This document shows, piece by piece, positions 46,634 to 60,429 of a stretch of DNA of 64,000 bases. Below the pieces are notes generated by a model that saw nothing but the letters and a program-made list of their open reading frames with translations, was not told where the DNA came from and made no database searches. The first letter of the stretch is position 1. Every line of letters starts with the position of its first letter. Made by a program: the position numbers and the translations under genes. Origin of the DNA: Strigamia acuminata. Taxonomy: Eukaryota; Arthropoda; Chilopoda; Geophilomorpha; Linotaeniidae. The stretch lies in contig OX442314.1 of NCBI GenBank assembly GCA_949358305.1, positions 4,713,087-4,777,086 of the forward strand. The letters are read 5' to 3'.

Positions 46634-47772
46634 GCGGTATCCGATCACTTCAGTGACCATCGTGAAGTCGTGAAGTCATGAACTGGAGAAAACGGTAAGT
46701 CAAATTTTGAATTGAAGATACAGTGTACTCATTTGGAAAGATGTGTGATCCAAACAGGTTTGCTGGACCCAACGTATAGCCAGTAATGTTATATTCCCTC
46801 TCCTAGCCTGTTAGTCTGGATAACTTTCTTAGATCGTCCTATGTCCAAGCTTCACAGAGTTTACTGTAGATATGAGAATGTAACAGGTTAATTCTTTAAA
46901 TAGTTTTTCTGTGATTCAGCGGATGGAAAGCAGGTGTAGTAGTTTTGTGAGTTTGGTAGGTAGTCGAGCTGCTCGGTTCCTCAGTGTGTTCTCTTGGTCA
47001 AAATGCAATCAGTTTGCAACAATTTGCAACAGTTGTGATTGCATTCCCAATGCATAAAGAATTTTATATTGTTATGTACACCATGGGGTATGATATATAT
47101 TGTCAGGTGCTTGGTTTTAATTTTAATCTCTTCCATCCTAAATTTTCTTATTTTTCAATTCATTTATTTTTATTTATTTTGCCGACTCACCCTTTGTAAT
47201 GAATGCACATAAAAGATCTTTGTGCATTTTATGACTCTTAAACTTTTTAGTTTGCCCCATCCCTGATCATAATTGATATGACTTGTCAATCAAGTGATCA
47301 GACCTGACTTATGAGCTACATTACCTACAAAAATCACTTCTTGCTTAATTGTCAACAGAGTTCTATACGTGAGATCGTCATTATAAATAGTGTTGTTATT
47401 CCAAAGAACTGGGATTTCTAACCGTCCAACTCAAATAATTGATGCAGCTTTGTAACTTCCTGTCTGCACATGAAGTAAAAACACGGTTCTTGATGCGTTT
47501 TTTCGCGGACTCAATGATATATACCATAAATTAGAAATATGTAATGTTACCAGAGAATTTATAGATTTAAAGAAAGCTGCCAAACTCGCCAATGTTACAT
47601 GTAACAGTCATTAGTATAATTAAACACCACTTATTGTGAGATAAAGCAACTAATGAGTTTATTTCAGGCTGAATAATTTTAATGAAAGGTTGGGCAAAGT
47701 ACAAGTGCAAAGTACAAGAATTCGTTTTATGTTATTTGAACAAAGGGGGAATATTAATCGATATTGCTTGCC

Positions 47773-48303
47773 ATATTATTCTGTGACTGTTTGGCCACCC
47801 TAGTGGCCTACGTCACTCCAAACACCACCTGGCGGCCCCAAGCCGACCTCCTCTTGGAGGAGTGGACCGGCCTAGTAGGGGAGGTAAGAGCAGAGTGGTG
47901 TGGTGAGCGAGAGACTTGCTGAGGGAGCTGAGGGTGAAGACGTGTCAGGTGCAGCTGCCGCGCTCCTAACCATAAGTAGAGACAACTACTGCTCAGTTCC
48001 GCTCACCATTCACCACTGTGACGCTCAGTGGCAGTCTCATTACTATGAGTGGCTACATGGGCTGTAGGTAAGTACAGCAGAATGTTTGTCCGAGGCATCC
48101 GACCACGTCGTACACGGGCGTAAAGCCCTGTGTGCGACGAGCCGGTTGCCGGTGTAGCGTGCCTAAGAGCACTCTACACAGTGAGGCGAGAGACCCCAAC
48201 CCCTAGACAACGATTAAAGGCCAAAAGCCACCAATCTGGAGTCTCTGTCTCGCCTTTACGTGATGTAAGCGTCCCTCTCGTGTAGTAACTTCCCACACTA
48301 TAC
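47773..48303 (+). repeat. GC-rich repeat, copy 2
   Basis: Duplicate of 23290-23820 with one substitution (48193 A for G). Confidence 0.65.
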
Positions 48304-48717
48304 GGGTCTGACCATAGCCAGTCACAATTCGATAATGCATTTAAACTACACAAGTGATGTAAAACAATATAAAGATATTATTGTTTAATTTCCACAATTA
48401 AACATTTTACATTTTCATTTTTAACAAATTTTGCTAACTTGCTCCTGGCGTTTGGTCAACTGTATTGAAGATTTGTTTCCGAAAGAAACAAAAGCAAAAG
48501 CTTAGCATACACCTAACTAATAAGGCCGTTTGAATCTAAATTGAAGAGTTAGAAAGATGAAGAAATTATCAAACTAAAAGCGTTTGTTCGTGTTTGTTCC
48601 CATTCAATTAGTCATATTTCTTTCAAAATATGATTGATGTTTGCTGTGTAATAAAAAACAGAATCATTTTCATGTCGTAAAAATTCTCAAGTATTGATTT
48701 CAAAAACACTGGAAATA

Positions 48718-49481
48718 CAGGGTGGACAAAAAGTATGGTTCACAGTAAATAATTCCCAAACTGTTTTAGTTGTTGATTTAGCAAAATGATTGTAAGGGTA
48801 ATTTTTTGGGGGAAATCCAATTATGACATCGAACTTGATCTCAGAGGTCATATTCAAGGTCATTCATCTTGTAACTCGAGAACCGTGACAGATAGAGCAA
48901 AAAGGTGAATCAGAAAGTTGTAGAGCATCATCCAATTAGTCAAGAACCGTTCTGAAAAAAATTATTTCTTACTGAAAAGTTTTGAGAAAAAAGGTCTGAA
49001 ACATTAGTCTACTCAGCATTGTAACTCAGCTTTGTAACCTAAAACTATTGAGGCAACCAAGCTAATCCTCAATTAGGACACTTTATTCGGTCATACTTGT
49101 AAGTGGAAGAGAGGAAACACAAACAAAAAGAAATAAATTATTTTGGAAATACATTCCAACATGATAGTTTTAGGTTACAATGCTGAGTAGACTAATTTTT
49201 CAGACCTTTTTTCTCAAAACTTTTCAGTAAGCAATAATTTTTTTCAGAACGGTTCTAGACTAATTGGATGATGCTCTACAACTTTCTAATTCACCTTTTC
49301 GCTCTATCTGTCACGGTTCTCGAGTTACAATATGAATGACCTTGAGGATGACCTCAGAGGTCAAATTGGATATCATAATTGGATTTCCCCCGACATTCTA
49401 CCCTTACAATAATTTTGCTGAATCAACATCTAGAACAGTTTGGGAATTATTTACTGTGAACCATACTTTTTGTCCACCCTG
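48718..49481. mobile_element. mariner/Tc1-like MITE, copy 2
   Basis: Duplicate of 24235-24998, differing at a few bases including 48939. Confidence 0.88.
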
Positions 49482-51239
49482 TATAATTCATAGCTTTTTT
49501 TTAACGACGCACAATCTTCATCATAAAATGAATGATTTACTACCTTGTTTTTCTGTCTGCATTTGGAAGCAAGCAGTTGCTGATACTGAGTCAGCCGGGG
49601 CCAAGTTGTTCTAATATATCTAACACAACAGCTGTACGGTGTTAGAAACAAACAACGATAGATTTTACTCGTCGGCTGTCTCATTCTAAGCTTGAGCCAT
49701 CATTTGCAAACCTAAGTTCAGGTAAGCCTTCTAAAGATGAGTAAAACATCTTAAAGTTAAGAAATTTTGATTTTGACCAACAACCAAAAATGAAACCACC
49801 AAAATAAACACCAAATTAAATCATTCTTTTCATTCTTTTTAAGAAAATTTTGTTTCAGCCATAAAAATTCATTCTAATAAGTTATTCTATGTCCAAAACA
49901 AAAATTTATGTATGAGTGGGAAGAAAAATCAAACAGAATTTTGGCCAGTTAGTGTTAAAATTTCATTTCATTGTTAATTGACGTACTGTATAGACTTAAA
50001 GTTTCGTACATTTTCTTAAGAATATGGAAATGAAAAACAATCAGATATTTGTGTTTTCCATTCAGACTAGCTCTTGTTTCCACCCAAAAATGTACAGTGA
50101 TCAATTTTTAGCATTCTGCCCAGGTAGTGATATCGATGCGTTGTAACAAATACCATATGACTGTTATGGTTTTGCCCATGATAACCTGGGGACTGGATAC
50201 CATTGGGTGGGACGCATACTCACGTAAATAACAGACAAAGACTCCAAAGTGTTGAGTTGTTAGCCTTTCATCCTTTTATCTAGGGATTGGAGTCTCCCAT
50301 CTACACCCGTGTTGGCAGTGCCACACCAGCAACCAACCCGTCACACACAAGGAAGGGTCCCCATGGGTGATGTGGCCGGTTAGACATAACTATTCTGGCG
50401 TATTCACCCATGCGGCCCATGAAACCGCTCATGGAGGTTGTGGTGGATCCGACATCTCACCACTGCGCATCGCAGTAATGAATAGCTAGAGAGCAGAGTC
50501 AGCACAAAGCACGACAGCTCTTGCTAGTTTCAGGACTTCACTTCTACTGTCTCGCTTGAGATTCAGCACTTTCCTCTCTCCACACACCACTCAGCTCCCC
50601 CTTCCCCACCCTGTGTCATACCACTCCACAAGGATGGATGACCTTGGGGCCATTGGGAAGTGTGTGGAGTGGGGCAGGTCACCTTTGGGTGGCCAAGCAG
50701 TCACAACTGATCTTGTGCATGTCTCCTAATGAGCCCGTTTATGTATACCAATTTGGTCTAACACTGCGCATAGGTTGTGGTATAACGAATATATTGTCAG
50801 AATTCGTTCGTTTTTTTTTTTACCTTAAAATAGGATTAAGTTTTTCTTTTCGACTTTGTGTCTTACCTTGATACTGGTTAGGTGTGATGCATTCTTTAAC
50901 ATTGTCGCAGATATTAATTTGATCAATGTCGCCATATCGTTTTGTTTGGGCGTTGTGGTGGTTTCGTTGATCGTTTTGTTACCGTTGTCTATGAATAATT
51001 TCGTTTTGTTGTCGGTCAGCAAGATTACCTATATAGGTTCGTTTTTGCGTTCGTTTTTGCGTTCACTTGTAAAAGTGAACTAGTTGGCGATCTTAGTTCG
51101 CAAACTAACGAACTTTGTTCCCGAACGCGAACTGATAGTTCGCGTTCGACACAACACTCGCGCCGTGAGTCGACAATGAAGAGTTGGTAAACTTTTACCA
51201 AACTAGACTCTTTAATTTAAAATTTTAAATAGTTTAACG

Positions 51240-51511
51240 AAGTGGCTACGTTCACGTCCGACACTGAACGTATTGTTTTCAAGGCGCGCTTTGATTGGTT
51301 GAGAGATGCATTGACGAAAAACCCCGTTCTGTCTACATTGCCAAAAATAGATAAGGTTAGGTCTGCTAGGAAAAAAGAAGCGAACACCTCGAAATACATC
51401 GATGTGAGAATACTTACATTGACTAAACGAAGTGCCATCGTTAGCTCCTAACCAATCACAGCGCGCCTTGAAAATAATACGTTCACGTCGGACGTGAACG
51501 TAGCCACTGCC
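51240..51511. mobile_element. MITE (family of 1094-1394), copy 2
   Basis: Duplicate of 26753-27024. Confidence 0.72.
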
Positions 51512-51618
51512 ATAGGTTAAATATACAAAGTTGTGACCGATTGCCAGTCACTTCGATACAATGCCCACAAAGAATAGTCCAACCCAACCCCGCCCCGCCT
51601 AGTTCAGTTGATGGTTAA

Positions 51619-52107
51619 AGGTCAAGTGCACTGAGTGGGTTTTATTTTTTTTCTGATAGAGCATAATGAATAATAATTTTTCATATCAAAAAAAAATAAA
51701 ATTTGGGCCTTTATCACTGTTTAATAACAATTGAAAAAGTTGACTTTTTCAATATGATGCATCATGGTTGTTGGCTGGATGACCTACGTCATCAGTTCTG
51801 TGGTGGTTGGTGGTGGTGTTGTTGCGCATGCGCATCAGACTGCACATGCGCAAAAGACAGTTTTAAACTCGGCAATCAAGGTCATCCATTATGAATCCAC
51901 CCTAGGCTCGGAACTAGTTCCAGGTCAACTGAACTAGAGAACTGACAACGTCATACTCCCATGATTCTTTGCCTCGTCAACACCCGATATTGCGATTGTT
52001 ATTAAACAATGATAAAGGCCCAAATTTTATTTTTTTTTGACATGAAAAATTATTATTCATTAGGCCCTATCAGAAAAAAAATAAAACCCACTCAGTGCAC
52101 TTGATCT
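51619..52107. mobile_element. piggyBac-like MITE upstream of gene B'
   Basis: Duplicate of 27132-27620, including both TTAA flanks. Confidence 0.88.
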
Positions 52108-52393
52108 TTAATGTAATCACATGACATTATATTGGGTGATGTCATAATAAAATACGAGATCACGTGGTAGCATCCTGCAACCAGCAACTCCTCCTGGCAT
52201 GGTGACATTGTATTAGTAAGTTAGGCCATATGGGTGTTTGTTGGTCTGGTTGACTTTTTTAAATGAATAAAATGTTACAACACACGAAAGCAATTTGCAT
52301 AATATGTCAGCTGACAATCAATTAAAGTAATCAATATTAATCTCAACAGCTTCGTGCCACATCGATAACTGCACTTACAAGTTAGAAGAAATA

Positions 52394-55245
52394 ATGGAGA
52401 GAGAGGATTCAAATCGACCAACAGGCCGAATTCAACAAATGAGAAGACGAAAACTGCTTCAACTTGTTCGCGTTACTATGTCGAAGCAACAGAGGACTCC
52501 GGATTTCATCAAAAGTTTGACAAAAATATTGGAGAAGAAAAGAAATATCAAGATTTTACTTTGTGTGTTACTAATTATCAATTTGGCAGCTTGTGTTTAT
52601 CAAACAGTAGATCGGGTATTGTATTTCATGGACGAACCCACAGCAGTTGATGCACACATGATTGAAACAACGCATGGTTCCTTCCCCTATGTTTATTTAT
52701 ATCCGTTTACTACGCAAGAATTTAACAATTTCATTTTCAACAAAACAAAAAAATCTGACGACAAAGATCAATGTGCAGAAGATGAAATATACCCAGAATT
52801 TTCAAAATTTAAAATCAGTGATATTCTACAATATTATACTACACTTAGTTACATAACTGATGCCTACTTCAAAACAGTAAATCATTTTCATTTTTTCTCC
52901 TGACCAAACTAAAAAAGTTTAATCAAATGAGGAAAAAATTATATTTGCAGCCTAGAATGCGCATTAACCTTACAATTGCAAATTATGAGACTGTGGGTTA
53001 TGCCACTGCACAGGTTTCCAGTCGTAAGTCAACAATATTTCCTGTTTCCTTTATTTTTACAAGTTCCTTTTTCCCTTAGCAATTTCGTTTCCATATGGGA
53101 ATCCTGCTTATAAGATGGTCATAAAAATTAATTTTCCCAAGCAATGTTCACATGTTCGAGTGAGTATTTAATTTCATCGACAATTCTCACAATTTATTTT
53201 GCATTTCTCACAGCCACAAAGTTGCACAACACATTTTTTAAACACTAAGCGTCCCTTTGTAGCTGTCAAAATTGCGAAATACTCAGTAATAAAATTTGAT
53301 AATCATTCTTGAAACCATTGCATTCAATTTCAAGGTGTTAATAGATCCATCAGCAGTCGTGTATCATTTACACAAGCTATCCATCCAAGGCCTACAAATA
53401 AAACATGACAAACATACAGTTGGGATTAGAGTGCAAGAAGTAAGGATTAAATTAATAATTATTCACCCAGAAAAGAGAATTATTTTCTAGCCATTACTAA
53501 AAAGTATTTCTTGGATCTATCAGCTTTATTTAAGCACAATTGCTAATTATTTACTAATATGTAATAAGGGTCATCCGTAATTTACATAATGTTGGGTTTT
53601 TGTTGACTAGAATTAACATCAAATTTCTGTTACAAGGTCGTAACAAATTCCCTCCCTCCCTCCCTAGAAAATGAGATAATAAAAAAGACCGCCTTAAGAT
53701 GCTGTGTTATTTAAGGAAGGCCCCTATAATCATACAGGAATTTGAAAAATTTATTTTAGTATCATTATATCAACACTAAGAAAAATCCATGCGATAATAA
53801 TTTACACGATTGCTTACGCCCATGTCTCGTCAAAAGAATGAAATGCAAGTAAGTTTTTTAATTCGACTCAATAACAGAATTCGATAAAAGAATATTTATT
53901 TCTGTGCATAAATCACAAATCAAAACATTTCACAAAATATTTTTTTATCTGACTGCTGTTAATAAAAATTAGAAGTTAACTTAAATAAAGGTTGTCACAT
54001 TAGATATCCATTTTATGAAGCGAGAAATCTGCCGGAATGCAATGACAAAGACACTTTGATTCAGTTCAAACAAATAGAAAACTTTATCTTCATAAATGGT
54101 ACAGAATCACAGTGTAGATGTGGCAATTTATGTGATGAGACAAGTTTCAGCCAAACATTCGAAAGAACACCTGGTGATGGAGATAAAATTGACATTTATG
54201 TTGGCAATACTTTTGTTCGAACATTAATCGAACACTTTTCTTACGACATCATCAATTTGCTATGCGACATTGGAGGAAACATCGGCCTCTACTTCGGCAT
54301 GTCTTGCTTGACACTGGTCGAAATATTCATTCACTTTTGCAAAATATGTGTCACCAAACCAACAACAAATTCCAAGTTAACAGATAAAATTGAAATGACG
54401 CTTGAAAATATGCAGAATCGCCGAAAACCAACTTTCGTTAAAAAGTTGATCAAAATCACAACATCACTTTTCCTTGGCTCGATATCAGTCTACTACATTT
54501 ATCATTTGATTGATTCTTATTTTCAATTTCCACTCTTGAAAACTGTTAAACTCATTAGAGATGAAAAAATTCATTTTCCATTCATTATTGCTTGTGCAGA
54601 CAGTGCAAACATATTACATGCTAAAAGCCAATTAGCCCAAAAACTCAACTCAACTGATTGTGATCATTTCCAACTGTTGGATTTACTCCATCCACTATCT
54701 GAATTCGCAAATCAACCACTGCAACTGTGGAATGCCTCCTCTCTTTTTGATTTCTACGACAAACAACGGATATTATTACTCAAGGTAAAAAAATCAGAAT
54801 ATTAAATCATCAATTCAAACGTGTATAAATTTAACAAACTTGTAGACCGGGAAAACAGCAAAGGAAATTGAATTATATCTTCCCAAATTATCATTAATAC
54901 CGACAGTGTATGGAATGTGTACTGCGTTTAATCAAGGTAAAAAAACAAGTCACTTATAATTCTCACTAAAATATTTTTACACAGCTGACAAGCCGTTTTC
55001 ACGAAAGCAAAACTCTGTACTGATTTTCAATTGGCACAGTGGTCACTGTAGTTTTAAACGAGAAGTGAGATAGAAGTTTATCCTTCATACTGTTAATTGC
55101 AGCAGTTACTAATTTGACTTTTGTATTCCAGCACTTCATTTTGCCAACAAATCAATTTTTTCATCCGAAATATCGTTTAGATGTATCCAACAACTTAGGT
55201 GTTTATGTCAACTTCGCCCCTCAAACGGTGAATTCAAAAAATGAT
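52394..55245 (+). CDS. Gene B': second copy of truncated DEG/ENaC gene B
   Basis: Exons lie 24487 bases downstream of those of gene B: 52394-52876, 52951-53023, 53080-53159, 53335-53439, 53760-53848, 54004-54784, 54846-54936, 54985-55064, 55132-55227. I saw no coding difference from gene B. It has the same loss of exons 10-11 and the same LTR-like sequence after 55471, and the read-through stop is at 55243-55245. It therefore arose with the 24.5-kb duplication and gives no independent evidence that the truncated form is functional. Confidence 0.75.
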
Positions 55246-55471
55246 TAATCCACTGACTATAAGGTTGCCCTTTCTCCCATTGGCCGAGTCTCACTACTTA
55301 TAACCGTAGACTGTGTACTACCACAAAGAAAAGTAGTTTTTATTTTTGTGATTATTATAAAATAAAGATTAAAATGATACAATTTTAATTTTATTTTATA
55401 GTAAAATGTTTTTTTCCGTTTATAAAATACAGTTTTATATATTATATGCTGTGTTTATTTCAACAAACATG

Positions 55472-57217
55472 TGTCACGGGCAGGCTACCCACCCTTCCTT
55501 TTTAATTCATTTTCCACTTGGTTTAACTCATCCTAAGTTTTTCTTATTTTTTTCCAATCTCTCTTATCATCTAAGATAGATGATTCATCTTTTTAAATAT
55601 ATGCGCAGCTTCAGCTCGAGCATGTTATTATTTTTAACAATAGGAATTATTTTACACCTTTCACCCCCTCACCCACTTTCATAGATCTGACCAGGTGACT
55701 CAAGTCTTCTTAGTCATCATTTTTCCTATCTAAACCACTTCTCACACCTCTGTCAACCGAGGATTAAATTTACGAACAACTTTAGACAAAGGAAAAGTGG
55801 CAATATCGCCTTTACAAAATAAACCTTGAACAATCAAATCCTTGCTGGTAATATAATAATAAATACTAGTTGGTTTATTTGTCACATAATTCTATTGAAT
55901 TATGTGCAAACTTTACACCTGGTGAAGTCACCCTTCATCACCCACTGTGAGTTGGACTCCTTTGGATTATAGTCAAAAGGACTTAATCCAAAATGTGTCC
56001 TGCGTATCCAGTTCCTGTAGTGGACCTAGTAGAAGACTATGTCCTGAGTATCCACTTCCTATGTTCTAGGATTGGATGAATTAGGCTGCCCAGTGATCCC
56101 ATTGGATCACTGAACAGCTATTCTCCTCACCGAGTATATATTCCCTTGCAAAACGGATATAGCTCGCTCTTGTTCTTGTTTTGTTTGATACCGATATTTA
56201 CTTGAGCACATACTATACTTCTCTGCGTTCCGACAATCCATTGTAGAAATACTTTGTATTTAGTGTAAGTATCTAGAGTGGGTAGAAGACTCACAGACAC
56301 ACTTCCCGCCTCTTCATGCCAACATTCCGTTGTAGAAATGTAGTAACTAGAGTGGAGAGATTCACAGACACATTTAAGTGTAGTATCTAGAGTGGGGTAC
56401 AACCCACAGACGCACTCCCTCCAGCTTCATGCCAACATTCCGTTGTAGAATGCAGAATCTAGAGTGGAGTAAAATTCACAGACGCATTGGTAATGTAGAA
56501 TCTAGAGTGGAGTATTTATATTTCACAGACGCATTATCAGAGTAATCGACGCGGAGTAATTTCCCGGTTACTCTCCCGCCAGCCAGAACCGAGTGGAGTA
56601 ATTTCCCGGCAATGGATAACCTTTCCTGCGAAATACCTTGATTCATTTCGTTGTTGGTTTGATGGAACATTTAAGTCTGACTTAAATGTTGATTGCACTC
56701 GGGGCAAAAATAGCTCGGCGCTATTTTAATTATTTCTTTATTTTTATAGTTATTTATCCAGCTTTGAGAACACAATATCATGTTTAATTCAATGGAATTT
56801 ACGTGAATATTTATTCCAATTGTTTCATCATTCTTATGATCGCGCTGTGTAATTATTAACAATATAATAATTACACGTGTGATGATTGTGCCAAAGTCAA
56901 CCGCACCTCTCGGATATAACACACCCAAGCCTAACCATTACACATCATTTTAGAACCAATCCAGGACCATTTGAAAGCCAGAACCATATTCAGACGACAT
57001 CTTTTACGTCACCGTAATAAGAAAGATACACATTCTTATTACGAGACTGAAAACCGCAAGTGATATTATTTCAGGGCTTTTGCCAACCCATTGTATATTT
57101 AACATGAAGTTATTTAGCCAGTTGTAGGCATAGGTTTTATATAAGTCTTCCATTCGTAATAAACTGTTATATGATTTGAGAAATCACAAGCCTCCGTACG
57201 TTTACACTTTCACACGA
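55472..57217 (+). mobile_element. LTR-like element after gene B'
   Basis: Duplicate of 30985-32730. Confidence 0.4.
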
Positions 57218-57556
57218 GTTCTCGCTCTAATTGTTAAGCAATTTGTATCTCGCCAAGTCAATCGTCACAAGTTTTCACTTGCTTTTTTTTATTTTTCTGA
57301 AAATATTACCAAAAATGATTTAACAATTGTGTTTCCACAACAAAAGAATCACATTAGGACTCGCTTTGGTTCCGGTGGTGAGTCGTGGAACCTGGAAACT
57401 GAGTCGTTCAATTTGTAAACTCGCCGCTAGATGTCAGACAAGTAAGAAACAATTTCCAACATAGAAAAATTGGAAATAGTTTGATTTCATTTAAAAATCA
57501 ATTTTTTAAGGCCAGGTGTGACATATCAATAGGCCACTTATTGCAATTGAATTATC

Positions 57557-58897
57557 ATTTTAGTGAATTATTCATTATTGGAAAGTAACTTAGAATACCA
57601 CATTAAATGTTTTGCATTTAGATTAAACTCAAACACGAAACTGCAACTTCATCAAGTTGAGTTTCTTTGAAATTAGAAATTATACAGTATGTTTGGTGAA
57701 TTATTCGTTCTTGGAACATTGAATCACAAATGAAATATTTTGTATTTAGATTAAACTCATTCAACAAATGTAAGTGGTAGACAGACATCACATGGCATGA
57801 GTGATGCTGGACTGATTTCACTTAGAAAAAAACAACAACTAGAAACCTTATTTGTATTGGCCTTTATTCACATGGTTGTCTAAGGCTTAGTTCCCAGAAG
57901 TGTTTCCCTGGTCTGGTTTGCATTGCTACAATCCAACCCAATATCAACCCTTGACCGTGTGGTTAAGAGACCATGTGGCCAGCGAGATATGATTTCTGCA
58001 GTGTCTCTGCACAGGCTTGCTGAGAGCTTCAGGTCGGTACCTTCTCAGGTGACATGAGTGCGGTCATGCATCCGTTCATGTTGCTGTTCCAGAAAGAACT
58101 GGTCTAAGAATGTCTCATTCATGAGATCTTGCCAGTCCTTTCTTTCCATTGGTTGCCAGACTACTTCCGAGACCGGCAGCACCACCTGACAGGGGGCGCT
58201 GCCCAGGATAACAACTAGTAATAAGTGTCAGTAACCGACGGTCACACAAACTCCGGCTTCATACTATTTTCTTTGAAGTTAAAAATTATATGGTATATCT
58301 GGTAAATTATTCATTTTTTGAACGTGACATAGAATGACAAATGAAATCTTTTGCATTTAGATCAAACTCATCCAAGCAACTCCAACTTCATAAAATTGAT
58401 TTTCTTTGAAATTAGAAATTATATGTTTTACATCTGGTGAATTATTCTTTCCTGGAAAGTAACATGAATAACAGATGTAGAATTTTGCATTTAGATGAAA
58501 CTCACGCAAGAAACTTCAACGTCTAAAATTCATTTTCTTTGAAATTAGAAATTATATAGTATGTCTAGTGAATTATTCCATCTTGGAACATGACATAGAA
58601 TGACAAATGAAATGTTTTGCATTTAGATTAAACTCATTCAACAAACTCCAACGTCATAGATTAGATTTTCTTTGAAATTAGAAATTATATAGTATGTCTA
58701 GTGAATTATTCCATCTTGGAACATGACATAGAATGACAAATGAAATGTTTTGCATTTAGATCAAACTCATTCAAGCAACTCCAACCTCTTAAAGTTGATT
58801 TTCTTTGAAATTAGAAATTGTACGTTACATCTGGTGAATTATTCACTGTTGAAGAGTAACATGAATAACAGATGAAAAATTTTGCATTTAGATTAAA
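57557..58897 (+). repeat. ~130-bp satellite array upstream of gene C'
   Basis: Duplicate of 33070-34410. Confidence 0.85.
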
Positions 58898-59491
58898 CTC
58901 ATGCGGTATCCGATCACTTCAGTGACCATCGTGAAGTCGCGAACTGGAGAAAACGGTAAGTCAAATTTTGAATTGAAGATACTGTGTACTCTGTACAGAT
59001 CGGACAGTGTTCACCCGGAAAGATTTGTGATCCAAACAGGTTTGCTGGACCCAACTTATAGCCAGTAATGTTACATTACCCTCTCCTAGCCTGTTAGTCT
59101 GGATAACGTTCTTAGACCGGTCCTATGTCCAAGCTTCACAGAGTAAACTGTAGATATGAGAACGTAACAGGTTAATTCTTTAAATAGTTTTTCTGTGAAT
59201 CAGCGGATGGAAAGTACGTGTAGTAGTTTTGTGGGTTGGGTAGGTAGTCAAGCTGCCCGGTACCTCAGTGTGTTCTCTTGGTCAAAATGCAATCAGTTTG
59301 CAACGATTTGCAACAGTTGTGATTGCATTCCCAATGCATAAAGAATTTTAAGTTGTTACGTATACCATGGGTATGATATATATTGTCAGGTGCTTGGTTT
59401 TACCCTCCATTTTATCTTTAAACTCTTCAGGTGACTTATGGGCTACACTCCCTACTAAAATCACTTCTTGCTTAATTGTCAACAAAGACAT

Positions 59492-59686
59492 CGGGTCAGA
59501 TCGTTTAGTCGAGTGTCGTCTAGTCGACGACAGCGATTTAACGTTCATTTTGTCGACAAAACGTTTAGTCGACAAACGTTTTGTCTACGGACTTCATTTG
59601 GCCGTTTAGTCGACCGAGTACAAGGGTTCGTTTAGTCGACGTACCACCTAGTCGACAAACGTCTAGTCGACGTTACCTCTCAGACG
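59492..59686. mobile_element. GTCGAC-rich insertion, copy 2
   Basis: Duplicate of 35005-35199. Confidence 0.6.
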
Positions 59687-60429
59687 TACCTCTCATAGTT
59701 CTATAAGTGAGATCGTCATTATAAATAGTGTTGTTATTCCAAAGAGCTGGGATTTCTAACCGCCCAACTCAAATAATTGACGCAGCTTTGTAACTTCCTG
59801 TCTGCACATGAAGTAAAAACATGGTTTCCAATGCGTTTTTTCGCGGACTCAATGATACATACCGTATATTAGAAAATATGTAATGTTACCAAAGAATTTA
59901 TAGATTTAAAGAAAGCTGCCAAACTCGCCAATACTTACATTTAACAGTCATTACTTGTAAACGAAGCGCCATTGTTAGCTCCGAACCAATCACAGCGCGC
60001 CTAGAAAATAATACGTTTACGTCGGAAGTGAACGTAGCCATTGCCATAGTTTAAATATACAAAGTTGTGACCGATTGCCAGTCACTTCAACACAATGCCC
60101 ACAAGGAATAGTCCAACCCCGCCCCGCCTGGTTTAGTTGATGGTTAATGTAATCACATGACATTATATTGGGTGATGTCATAATATGACACGAGATCACA
60201 TGGTAGCATCCTGCAACCAGCAACTCCTCCTGGCATGGTGACATTGTATTAGTAAGTTAGGCCATATGGGTGTTTGTTGGTCTCGTTGACTTTTTTAAAT
60301 GAAGAAAATGTTACTACACACGAAAGCAATTTGCATAATATGTCAGCTGACAATCAATTAAAGTAATCAATATTAATCTCAACAGCTTCGTGCCACATCG
60401 ATAACTGCACTTACAAGTTAGAAGAAATA